64,000 bases of DNA from CAYUVH01 sp964448135 (GTDB taxonomy: Bacteria > Verrucomicrobiota > Verrucomicrobiia > Limisphaerales > UBA8199): the NCBI GenBank assembly GCA_964448135.1, contig CAYUVH010000007.1, positions 62,001 through 126,000 on the forward strand, read 5' to 3'. How positions within the stretch are numbered: position 1 is the first letter of the stretch; each line of letters opens with the position of its first letter. Positions 53,481 through 60,614 of this stretch are shown piece by piece. A model generated the notes under the pieces. It saw only the letters and a list, made by a program, of their open reading frames with translations. It did not search any database and had not been told where the DNA came from. Made by a program: the position numbers and the translations under genes.

Positions 53481-54364
53481 AAATGATACGATTGAACTGA
53501 TTTGGCCATTGCCGGCGCAGCCGCTCCCCGGTCCTGTCGCTTTTGTCCCGCCGCCATATCAATCACCTGTTGCATAAGCGCGGGAAATGTTTTCAAAATG
53601 ATCTTCAGGTCGAGCCACAGGCTCTTCTGCTCGGCATAACGGATGTCGAGCCGGATCATTTCATTAAAAGTCGTGCGGTTTTTGCCGCTCACCTGCCACA
53701 AACCGGTCAGTCCCGGCACCGCTTCGAAACGGCGCCGCTGCCAGATTTCGTAAAGATCGTACTCGTACTGCACGCACGGGCGCGGTCCCACGATGCTCAT
53801 TTCGCCCCGCAGCACGTTCAGCAACTGCGGCAGCTCGTCCATTCCCGTCGCGCGCAGGATGCGCCCCAACGGCACCACCCGCGGATCGCGGCGCGAATCC
53901 AGCTTCGTCATCGGCACATCGCCGTGGATCAATTCCCTCGTGTAATTCTGGTGTGACTGCGTTTCCGCATTCACCTGCATCGTCCGGAACTTGAAGCAGG
54001 AAAACTGCCGTCCCTTGAATCCGACGCGCTTTTGGCAAAAGAAAATCGAACCCGGCGAACCGAGCTTCACGATCAGCGCCACAGTGCCGCCGACCAGCAG
54101 CAGCCCCGGCGACAGCAACGCCAGGATCGTGATGTCCAGCGCGCGCTTCCACAAGGGTAGCGCCTGCGCCAGCGATGACGCGTCTTCCGACGTATTGTTT
54201 GCCTGGTTTTCCATTCCGTCCTGCAATCCTTTCACCGGACCGTTCTGACCCGGCTGCCAGTCCGCCACGCGATTCGCATCGCCCGCGGACTTGGCCACTG
54301 GCATCGTCGGAAAAGTTTTGGTGCTTCCTGACTTTCCTTCCAACGCCGGCACGCTTTTTACCAT
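53477..54364 (-). CDS. Initiating undecaprenyl-phosphate sugar-phosphate transferase (WbaP/ExoY C-terminal type)
   Basis: A 295-aa protein. The ATG at 54362-54364 has AGGA seven bases upstream, which fixes it against a longer open frame. About 70 flexible residues (Gln/Asn/Ser-rich) precede one membrane segment (L-D-I-T-I-L-A-L-L-S-P-G-L-L-L-V-G-G) and the bacterial sugar-transferase domain: F-C-Q-K-R-V-G-F-K-G-R-Q-F, F-K-F-R-T-M, S-R-R-D-P-R-V-V-P-L-G, L-R-A-T-G-M-D-E-L-P-Q, G-E-M-S-I-V-G-P-R-P and V-P-G-L-T-G-L-W-Q-V-S-G. It moves a sugar-1-phosphate to undecaprenyl phosphate and so starts EPS repeat-unit synthesis. It is the first gene of the operon, downstream of the paired TCCGTA element. 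Confidence 0.92.
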   Translation of the reverse strand: MVKSVPALEGKSGSTKTFPTMPVAKSAGDANRVADWQPGQNGPVKGLQDGMENQANNTSEDASSLAQALPLWKRALDITILALLSPGLLLVGGTVALIVKLGSPGSIFFCQKRVGFKGRQFSCFKFRTMQVNAETQSHQNYTRELIHGDVPMTKLDSRRDPRVVPLGRILRATGMDELPQLLNVLRGEMSIVGPRPCVQYEYDLYEIWQRRRFEAVPGLTGLWQVSGKNRTTFNEMIRLDIRYAEQKSLWLDLKIILKTFPALMQQVIDMAAGQKRQDRGAAAPAMAKSVQSYHL

Positions 54365-54692
54365 TGTTAAATCCTGTTCCGTTTTCTTGCGGCTCTGTGG
54401 CCCGCAGTTTTTGGCGGCTCTTTTCGCTCCCCTCAAAACTCCTGGGAACGAACCACCAATTGACGGTCTTCATCTTCCATCGGATCGCGAAATCCTCAAC
54501 TCCGCTGAATACGGAAGATGCGTCGGGGCAACTACGGAACGCGGCGTGCCGCGTCGCGTTCGTACATTGACCCCGCGGCCCGGCGGCCGCGCTGCCGGCA
54601 TATGTTGGTCGCTTGCTCAAATCTCCTCGCAAAATTTTCAACTCCGTTTCGCCCTTTGTTTCCAACCCGAAATTGCCCTGCCCGTACATAAA
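54365..54692. other. Leader region of the EPS operon, no credible gene
   Basis: About 330 bases between the sugar-transferase start and the terminator of the small membrane-peptide gene. It holds the paired TCCGTA element and a good ribosome-binding site near the start codon. A minus-strand frame stays open across it, but it is arginine-rich, shows no family motif and continues over the sugar-transferase gene in another frame, so I do not call it. Confidence 0.6.
54510..54538 (-). promoter_or_regulatory. Paired TCCGTA element upstream of the EPS operon
   Basis: Minus-strand TCCGTA at 54533-54538 and 54510-54515 with 17 bases between. GACGC (54520-54524) is eight bases after the first box and four before the second, the same geometry as the element at 36326-36354. 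It lies 145 bases before the start codon of the first EPS gene and after the terminator of the previous unit. Confidence 0.55.
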
Positions 54693-54730
54693 AATTGCCC
54701 ACGTGGACCGCCTGGCCCACGTGGGCAATT
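54687..54730 (-). terminator. Rho-independent terminator after the small membrane-peptide gene
   Basis: A perfect 14-bp inverted repeat (arms 54693-54706 and 54717-54730, AATTGCCCACGTGG and its complement) with a ten-base loop. On the minus strand it ends in AATTTTTAT. It starts 37 bases after the stop codon at 54768, which supports that small gene. The same hairpin has a poor T-run on the plus strand, so it is mainly a minus-strand terminator. Confidence 0.85.
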
Positions 54731-54767
54731 AAGAGCCGGTCGCTCTGCTACCGGACTCCGAACCCGA

Positions 54768-54971
54768 TCAGCCGCACACCGCAACGAGCTTGCCGTGCGT
54801 CACGGGCAGCGCCGCGGAATCGCTCTGCATTTCGTGAGCTTCATCCACGCGCGGCATCGAACGCGCCGCCACCGCCAGGAGTGCAACTGTGAAAAGGGCC
54901 GAAACGCCCACCCAGGTTCCGAGAATGACCATCATCGTCATACCACTGTCCAAAGCATAGACCGTGCCCAC
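54768..54971 (-). CDS. Small single-pass membrane protein, unknown function
   Basis: A 67-aa protein from a GTG at 54971 with AGGGG eight bases before it; an ATG at 54941 would give 57 residues. A hydrophobic segment (V-I-L-G-T-W-V-G-V-S-A-L-F-T-V-A-L-L-A-V-A-A) is followed by R-S-M-P-R-V and a polar, acidic tail with M-Q-S-D-S-A-A-L, so the tail is probably cytoplasmic if the positive-inside rule holds. No family recognised. Support for a real gene is the strong terminator right after it and its own upstream regulatory-looking DNA (55115-55188). It precedes the EPS operon but is a separate transcription unit. Confidence 0.6.
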   Translation of the reverse strand: MGTVYALDSGMTMMVILGTWVGVSALFTVALLAVAARSMPRVDEAHEMQSDSAALPVTHGKLVAVCG

Positions 54972-55850
54972 CCTTTACACCCCTGCCCGCTTGCAGTGAG
55001 CAGATGATTACTTTAATAAGTTATTTCTCTATAAAATTCATAATTAGCTCATAACCAGTGGCTTATGATTAATAATGGCCTTTAAACTGGTTGGGTTGCT
55101 CGTTGCCATTTGTTTGCAATCCCTGAACCGGTCTGTCCTGTGTCCAGACACTGTGAGACGGCGTGTCTCGTATCGGGACACTCTGACAAAAGACCAGGTT
55201 GCATATTGCAATGCAACCCGCAGCAGATACAGGATGCCGAAAGCCAGACCTGCCCGATCCGGTTCCTCACTGGTTCCTGAATCAAGCACGCCGCAAAAAG
55301 GAAAGATTCAAATATAAGAAAACGACGAAATTAATTTTCGGAAAGCGCAGCACGTAGAGTCGCGAAGTACGGGGCCTTCACAAACCGCGTCTCACCTCAC
55401 GGCGCAACTCCATCCGGTATGACCAGCGCTTTATCGTCCGATCTACGATCATTGGTTTTCATCACTTCGATTATCCTTTCCCGCTTTTGTTCCGAGCCCG
55501 ACAAAATTTGCACGCGCTCCCGTAGATAGATCGCGGGCGTCCGATTTATAGCGCCTGCAATTTTGACACAACGACCGTCGGCGGGCGGCGCGGCTTGTTT
55601 CTTTTCCAGACAGGTTGTCTTGAAAGAGCCTCGAATTGAGGTGGCGATTTGCGCGGCGGGAAACTTTTTTCGAAATCATTTTTTTCCGCGGCGCTTTTTT
55701 TCATTCACATTCAAGCCTGCAATCATTGGCTTAATTGCAGATCAGGACATTTTCATTCCCGCTTCGGTACACTGGGAGTGACTCATCCGGCCCGCATGTT
55801 TTCGGAGGTTTTTATTCGTTGGCAACGCTTATGCATAAGGGCCGCTCGAT
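54972..55850. other. Divergent intergenic region, no gene recognised
   Basis: About 880 bases between the minus-strand and plus-strand blocks. It includes an AT-rich stretch (about 55010-55075), a cluster of TGTC/GACA half-sites with adjacent sigma-54-like sequences (55092-55188), a TTGCAT-N6-ATGCAA inverted repeat (55199-55216), and further unremarkable sequence. Short open frames here are basic, without similarity or ribosome-binding sites. It must hold the promoters for the small membrane-peptide gene and for the 827-aa protein gene. Confidence 0.6.
55115..55188 (-). promoter_or_regulatory. Candidate sigma-54 promoter with adjacent TGTC/GACA half-site cluster
   Basis: On the minus strand 55115-55130 reads CGGTTCAGGGATTGCA, with GG and GC ten bases apart and a perfect TTGCA -12 element. 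Immediately upstream (55134-55188) lie three TGTC and three GACA half-sites, including the perfect palindrome GTGTC-CA-GACAC (55140-55151), GAGAC-N5-GTCTC (55155-55169) and GTGTC-N9-GACAC (55163-55181). A second sigma-54-like match faces the other way (55092-55107). The arrangement resembles a regulated promoter for the small membrane-peptide gene, but no site has been tested. Confidence 0.35.
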
Positions 55851-58334
55851 ATGTGTCATCTAGGAGCCCGTTTAGGAGGCAGAATCAAAACCGTTGCTGC
55901 CCTGTCGCTCGCGAGCCTCTTGCTTTGCTCGCTTTTCAACGCCCGCGCCGCCACCAGCAGCGTCACGCTCGGCTGGTCCGCCGCCGCCGGCACCAATGTC
56001 ACCGGTTACCGGATTTACATTGGCGGTGCGAGCCATAGCTACACCAACTTCATGCCCGTCGGCCAGGTCACCAACACGACCTTTAGCGGCCTGACCCCGG
56101 GCGCCACCTATTATTTCGCCGCCACCACCGTGGCTTCGGGCCTCGAGAGCGATTTCTCCAATGAGGCCATCTACTCGGCCCCGGTCGCCGGCACCAATCA
56201 AGCGCCGACGCTCAACGCGATCCTCAATCTCACCGTCAACGCGAACTCCGGCCCGCAAACCGTGAATCTCTCGGGCATCTCCTCCGGTTCGGCCAGCGAG
56301 AATCAAACGCTCACCGTGACCGCCACTTCGGGCAACACCAGCCTGCTGCCCAACCCGACCGTCAATTACACCAGCCCGAACGCCACCGGCAGCCTGACGC
56401 TGAATCCCGTCGCAAGTGCCACCGGTCAGTCCACTGTCAATGTGACCGTAGACGACGGCCAATCCGTCAACCGCTCCATCACCCGCTCGTTCACTTTCAC
56501 CGTCAACAATCCGCCCACCATTTCTCCGATTGCCGCGCAGGAAACCCCGCTCGGCACCGCCACCGATCCGATTGCCTTTGTCATCGGCGACGCCGAGACG
56601 GCCGCTTCGAGCCTTTCGGTGGCCGGCACCTCGTCCGTTCAGTCGCTCGTGCCGAATGCCAACATCAGCTTCGGCGGCTCGGGCAGCAATCGCACGGTCA
56701 CCGTCACTCCGATTGATGGCCAGAGCGGCGATGTGGACATCACCGTCAGCGTGGGCGACGGTTTTGCGACGGCGAGCACGACCTTCCGCCTGACCGTCTC
56801 CTCCTCGCGCCCGAACGACCAACCCCCGGTTATTTCCACGATTCCCGACGTCAACATCCTCACCAACACCGCCAGCCCGCCCATCCAATTTACGATCGGC
56901 GTGCCGGACGTGGATATCGCCAATCTCAGCATCACCGCCACCTCTTCACTGCCGTCGCTCATTCCGCAGACTAATATTGTCATCAGCGGCACGGGCACCA
57001 ACCGCACCATCAGCGTCAAGCCGGCCAAGAACCAGACCGGCTCGGCCGCGATTGTCGTCCAGGTCTCCGACGGCGTGAACGTGGCCATCACCACCTTTCA
57101 CGTGACCGTGCAGGCCAATCCGCAGGTCACCGTCATCATCACCGGCACCGGCACCGTTTCGCCGAACCTCACGACCCAGACCCTCCGTGCCGGCCGCTCT
57201 TATACCATCACCGCGACTCCAGGTCCGGGGCAGATCTTCGCGGGTTGGTCGGGAAGTATGAACTCTTCCTCCACCCGCCTCACTTTCGTCATCCGTTCAA
57301 ATCTGGTCCTCGAAGCGAGCTTCATCCCCAGCCCGTACGCGCCGGTGATGGGCAGCTACAACGGCCTCTTTCATGAGTCCGACGAAGTCTCCGTGCTCAG
57401 CTCTGGTTACATGAGCCTCAAGACCGACGTCCAGGGTGGTTACTCCGGCACCCTCAAATTGCGCTCCCGCAGCTTCACCCTCCGCGGGAAGCTGAACGGT
57501 CAGCTGCAGGCCACCAACGTCCTCTACGGTTCGGGCGCCAATGCCACCCGTCTCGAACTGGCCCTCGGCGTCAATGGTGACACCAACCATGTCTTCGGTC
57601 GCATCGTCAGCACCAACTGGATCGCGAACCTCGCGGTGGATCGCAATCCCTTCGACGCCGCTCATCCGGCTCCGTGGACCGGCACTTACACGCTCATCCT
57701 GCCTGGCCAGGACGGCAACCCCCTCCTGCCGACCGGCGACGGAGCGGGCACCCTCAAGGTCAGCTCGAACGGTCTCGTCTCGTTCAGCGCCACCATCGCC
57801 GACGGCACCAAGGTCACGCAAAGCGCCTATCTGAACCGCGCCGGCAACTGGCCGCTCTACATCCCGCTTTACTCCGGTCAGGGCGCCATCGTGAGCTGGC
57901 TCTCCTTCACCAACGTGACCGACGACGACATCATCGGCGCGGTGAATTGGATCAAGCCCGCGATCAAGACCGCGAAATATTATCCGCTCGGCTTTACCAA
58001 TGATATTGAATCGGCCGGCTCGGCGTATCATTCCGCCGCTCCGGTTCTTAATATGACCAATGGCGCAATGGCGTTCATCGGCGGGAATATCTCCCAGGAT
58101 TTCACCAACAACGTCCGCGTGGCCAGCAACGGCAAAGTCTCGAACCAGAGCGCCAACGCCCTGACCTACACGTTTACCACCGCCAGTGGCGCCTTTAGCG
58201 GCAAGGTCACCTTGCCCGGCTCGGCCACCACGATGAACTTCACCGGCGCGGTGCACCAGAAACGCAACGCCGCCTTCGGCTCCGCCCTCGGCACCAGCCA
58301 GAGCAGCGAGGTCTCCCTCACCGAAGCGGAATAA
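55851..58334 (+). CDS. Secreted FN3/Ig-like protein with a C-terminal YNGLF domain
   Basis: An 827-aa protein with a signal peptide (V-A-A-L-S-L-A-S-L-L-L-C-S-L ... A-R-A-A). Domains: FN3 (about 36-115, V-T-L-G-W-S-A-A-A-G-T-N-V-T-G-Y-R-I-Y); three Ig/cadherin-like domains (about 120-425); a divergent InlB B-repeat-like domain (about 428-500, with F-A-G-W-S-G-S-M); and a C-terminal region (about 505-827) beginning G-S-Y-N-G-L-F, with I-L-P-G-Q-D-G-N-P-L-L-P, S-W-L-S-F-T-N and a closing F-S-G-K-V-T. This C-terminal region is shared with the next gene and not matched to a named family. The ATG at 55851 has no good ribosome-binding site, while an AGGAGG lies 23 bases inside the frame. Followed by a strong terminator. 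Confidence 0.83.
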   Translation: MCHLGARLGGRIKTVAALSLASLLLCSLFNARAATSSVTLGWSAAAGTNVTGYRIYIGGASHSYTNFMPVGQVTNTTFSGLTPGATYYFAATTVASGLESDFSNEAIYSAPVAGTNQAPTLNAILNLTVNANSGPQTVNLSGISSGSASENQTLTVTATSGNTSLLPNPTVNYTSPNATGSLTLNPVASATGQSTVNVTVDDGQSVNRSITRSFTFTVNNPPTISPIAAQETPLGTATDPIAFVIGDAETAASSLSVAGTSSVQSLVPNANISFGGSGSNRTVTVTPIDGQSGDVDITVSVGDGFATASTTFRLTVSSSRPNDQPPVISTIPDVNILTNTASPPIQFTIGVPDVDIANLSITATSSLPSLIPQTNIVISGTGTNRTISVKPAKNQTGSAAIVVQVSDGVNVAITTFHVTVQANPQVTVIITGTGTVSPNLTTQTLRAGRSYTITATPGPGQIFAGWSGSMNSSSTRLTFVIRSNLVLEASFIPSPYAPVMGSYNGLFHESDEVSVLSSGYMSLKTDVQGGYSGTLKLRSRSFTLRGKLNGQLQATNVLYGSGANATRLELALGVNGDTNHVFGRIVSTNWIANLAVDRNPFDAAHPAPWTGTYTLILPGQDGNPLLPTGDGAGTLKVSSNGLVSFSATIADGTKVTQSAYLNRAGNWPLYIPLYSGQGAIVSWLSFTNVTDDDIIGAVNWIKPAIKTAKYYPLGFTNDIESAGSAYHSAAPVLNMTNGAMAFIGGNISQDFTNNVRVASNGKVSNQSANALTYTFTTASGAFSGKVTLPGSATTMNFTGAVHQKRNAAFGSALGTSQSSEVSLTEAE

Positions 58335-58354
58335 ATCTTACTAGAAGGAACGAT

Positions 58355-58385
58355 CGGCGGCGGCAGCAATGCCGCCGCCGTTTTT
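58355..58385 (+). terminator. Rho-independent terminator after the 827-aa protein gene
   Basis: A perfect 11-bp stem (CGGCGGCGGCA and TGCCGCCGCCG) with a GCAA tetraloop, followed by TTTTT and a T-rich run. It begins 20 bases after the stop codon. Confidence 0.93.
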
Positions 58386-58471
58386 CTTTCGCCCTCCAGT
58401 CCTGGTGCTTGATGATTTTCGCGGGCCTCGGACTGCGTGCTGAGCCGGAACGATTCAGCCGGAGGGAAAAG

Positions 58472-58543
58472 TCCCCCCTCACCCCTGCCCTCTCCCATCC
58501 GCCTTCGCGGGGGCGCTACGGCGCGACAAGAAGGGAGAGGGAG
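58472..58543. repeat. REP-like palindromic element, copy 1
   Basis: The motif CCCTCACCCCTGCCCTCTCC is followed by a GC-rich loop and the complementary GGGAGAGGG, giving a long imperfect hairpin. A shorter copy with the same CCCTCACCCC...CCCTCTCCC / GGGAGAGGG arms lies at 60394-60431. Confidence 0.75.
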
Positions 58544-58700
58544 AGCAGTTGAACGTCCTCACCAAATATCACCGTTCAGTTGCTGAGGTCTGCATGAGGT
58601 GGTCGGAGGATGGAGCCGAATTATCCCGCCTTGCGGGACTGCTACCGTAATGCAGGCGGAGACGACTCTTGCAACTGAATCGTGCCGGCTTAGCGCTTCT

Positions 58701-58731
58701 TTCGTCATTCGTCATTCGTGCTTCGTCATTC
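58701..58731. repeat. Short direct repeats of TCGTCATTC
   Basis: TTCGTCATTC, GTCATTCGTG and CTTCGTCATTC follow each other, then a TTTGGAGTTTGGCATTTGAA stretch (about 58749-58768). Such degenerate nine- to ten-base repeats are non-coding here. A similar imperfect array of CTTGGT units occurs at 60565-60596. Confidence 0.6.
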
Positions 58732-58954
58732 TCCCAATTCAGTGAAGTTTGGAGTTTGGCATTTGAAGTTTCCGCGCTTGTCGGTCCAGTACCCGTCCCC
58801 TTCGTCCGTATATGTACATACCTCATATCTTTTGACCGTCCGGAGGATTACTCACTAACCTTGATCATCGCTGTTTTCGCGCTGGCCCGGCTCGACTACG
58901 GCCGAGGTAAACTGGTTACCCCAAACTTCGGTCCGTCCCTGTGCCTGCGCGCGA

Positions 58955-60343
58955 ATGGTTGCGTTCCTCATGTGGCATTGGATTTTATTTCGGCTCCGGG
59001 CCCCTGCCCTGATGCTGTCGGCAGGCGGCATCGCCGGCCTGATCCTGTGCTTTCCCCTTTCCACGCGCGCTGCCTTCCCGGGCGGCGGCAACGTGACCGC
59101 CGGCGTCACCCTTGGCTGGGAACCCAGCGCCGACCCGGACATCACTGACTACGTAATTTACTATGGCCTCAAAAGCGGCCAATACCAGTCCTCCATCGCG
59201 GTTTACAACACCAACGTCGTCACCATTCCCAACCTGATCGTTGGCCGCACTTATTATTTCGCCGCCGCGTCCGTGGACAGCACCGGCCTCGAAAGTTTGT
59301 TTTCGAACGAGACCTCCGCCACCGTCGCGAATCCCTACACCGCCGTTCAGGGACAATACAACGGTCTCTTCTACGAACCGGACCAGGTTCAGCCGGCCAG
59401 CTCGGGTTCATTCACCTTTCTCTCCGATCAACGCGGCGCCTACTCCGGCAAGCTCCTCATCGGCAGCACCTCGTACCCCTTCTCCGGCAGACTTGATCCG
59501 CAATGCCACGGCTCCAATGTCGTGCGCAGCCTCGGCGGAAAATCCCTCGCGCTCGATTTTCAACTCGGTCGCGGCGACCAGACCGATCGCGTGACCGGTC
59601 TCGTGTACGGCGATACCTGGGTCGCGCAACTGCTGGGCGACCGCGTCGTCTTCGATTCCCGCCAAAACCGCGCGCCGATGGCGGGCACGTATACCTTCAT
59701 TATTCCCGGCCAGGATGAAGACCCCTCGCTCCCCGGCGGCGACAGCTACGGCTCCGTTCAAGTCAGCACCGCGGGCATCGCCACGTTCAAGGGCACGCTC
59801 GGCGATACCACGCCCGTGACGCAAAGTGGGCAGATCTCCAAGGACGGCATCTGGCCTTTCTACATTTCCCTCTATTCGGGCAAGGGTTGCATCGTCAGCT
59901 GGCTCTCCTTCACCAACGAACCCAACGACGATCTCTCCGGCTTCACGGCCTGGATCAAACCGCCGGTCCCCAACGCCCGCTATTATCCCGCCGGCTTCTC
60001 CAACGATTGCCAGGCCATCGGATCCGCGTATGTGCGGCCGGCCGGGATTTCCTCCCGCACGACCGTAAGCACAAATCTGATCGCCGACTTTGCCGGCGGT
60101 GATCTGGCCGAAGCTTTTTCCAATCTGGTCACCATGGCGAACTTCAGTCGCATCGTGAATCAGGGCACGAACGCCATGAGCTTCACGATTTCCACCACCG
60201 ATGGAACCTTCCGCGGAACCGTCACCGATCCCGCCACGCGCAAGAAGCTTTCCTTCAGCGGCGCCCTGTTCCAAAAGCAACCCTCCGGCTACGGCCAGCT
60301 ACCTGGAACCAGCAGGACCGCGCACGTCCGCCTCGCGCCTTGA
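58955..60343 (+). CDS. Secreted FN3 protein with a C-terminal YNGLF domain (second copy)
   Basis: A 462-aa protein with a signal sequence (L-M-L-S-A-G-G-I-A-G-L-I-L-C-F-P ... T-R-A-A); starts at 58955 and 58970 are both possible. One FN3 domain (about 50-130, V-T-L-G-W-E-P-S-A-D-P-D-I-T-D-Y-V-I-Y-Y-G) leads into the same C-terminal region as in the 827-aa protein: G-Q-Y-N-G-L-F-Y-E-P-D, I-I-P-G-Q-D-E-D-P-S-L-P-G-G-D, Y-S-G-K-G-C-I-V-S-W-L-S-F-T-N and L-S-F-S-G-A-L-F-Q-K. The shorter form lacks the Ig-like and B-repeat domains. A tandem duplication with domain gain or loss is likely. Location outside the cytoplasm is predicted; function unknown. Confidence 0.83.
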   Translation: MVAFLMWHWILFRLRAPALMLSAGGIAGLILCFPLSTRAAFPGGGNVTAGVTLGWEPSADPDITDYVIYYGLKSGQYQSSIAVYNTNVVTIPNLIVGRTYYFAAASVDSTGLESLFSNETSATVANPYTAVQGQYNGLFYEPDQVQPASSGSFTFLSDQRGAYSGKLLIGSTSYPFSGRLDPQCHGSNVVRSLGGKSLALDFQLGRGDQTDRVTGLVYGDTWVAQLLGDRVVFDSRQNRAPMAGTYTFIIPGQDEDPSLPGGDSYGSVQVSTAGIATFKGTLGDTTPVTQSGQISKDGIWPFYISLYSGKGCIVSWLSFTNEPNDDLSGFTAWIKPPVPNARYYPAGFSNDCQAIGSAYVRPAGISSRTTVSTNLIADFAGGDLAEAFSNLVTMANFSRIVNQGTNAMSFTISTTDGTFRGTVTDPATRKKLSFSGALFQKQPSGYGQLPGTSRTAHVRLAP

Positions 60344-60393
60344 TCGCTGGGGGTGTGATTGAAAGTGGGTGAAGATTTCACTGAAAAGGAAGC

Positions 60394-60431
60394 TCGCCCT
60401 CACCCCGGCCCTCTCCCCCGGGAGAGGGAGA
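60394..60431. repeat. REP-like palindromic element, copy 2
   Basis: GCCCTCACCCCGGCCCTCTC, three more C, a CG and then GGGAGAGGGAG form a compact hairpin. It lies about 50 bases after the stop of the 462-aa protein gene and could help end or stabilise its transcript, but it has no T-run. Confidence 0.75.
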
Positions 60432-60614
60432 CCCATTGGGCAGCCTCACTTTTTGGCAGATTTCACGGCGGCTGTCAGTAACGGGTGATCGGATGATAGA
60501 AAATCGCCACCTGATCTACCGCAGAGATGTCACCCACTTCCACTCGCACCCTGATCGCCGGCCCGTGGTTCTTGGTGCTTGGTTCCTGGTCCTTGACTTC
60601 ACTACCTTTGCTCC

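Larger units (their letters stand above)
58335..58954. other. Intergenic region with terminator, REP-like palindrome and direct repeats
   Basis: About 620 bases between the two secreted-protein genes. Besides the separately listed terminator and repeats, one TCCGTA lies at 58805-58810, about 145 bases before the next start codon, but without a partner at 17-19 bases. No open frame with coding character was seen. Confidence 0.6.

Noticed and set aside
53664..54728. A 354-aa minus-strand open frame over the EPS leader and sugar-transferase gene
   Set aside because: It lies in another frame over the clearly conserved sugar-transferase domain and has no recognisable motif of its own.
55044..55317. 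Short open frames on both strands in the divergent region
   Set aside because: No ribosome-binding site, no hydrophobic or conserved pattern, and they overlap the half-site cluster on both strands.
58805..58810. A TCCGTA box upstream of the 462-aa protein gene
   Set aside because: It stands at a fitting distance (145 bases) but has no second box at 17-19 bases and no GACG element, so it was not counted as a fifth copy.
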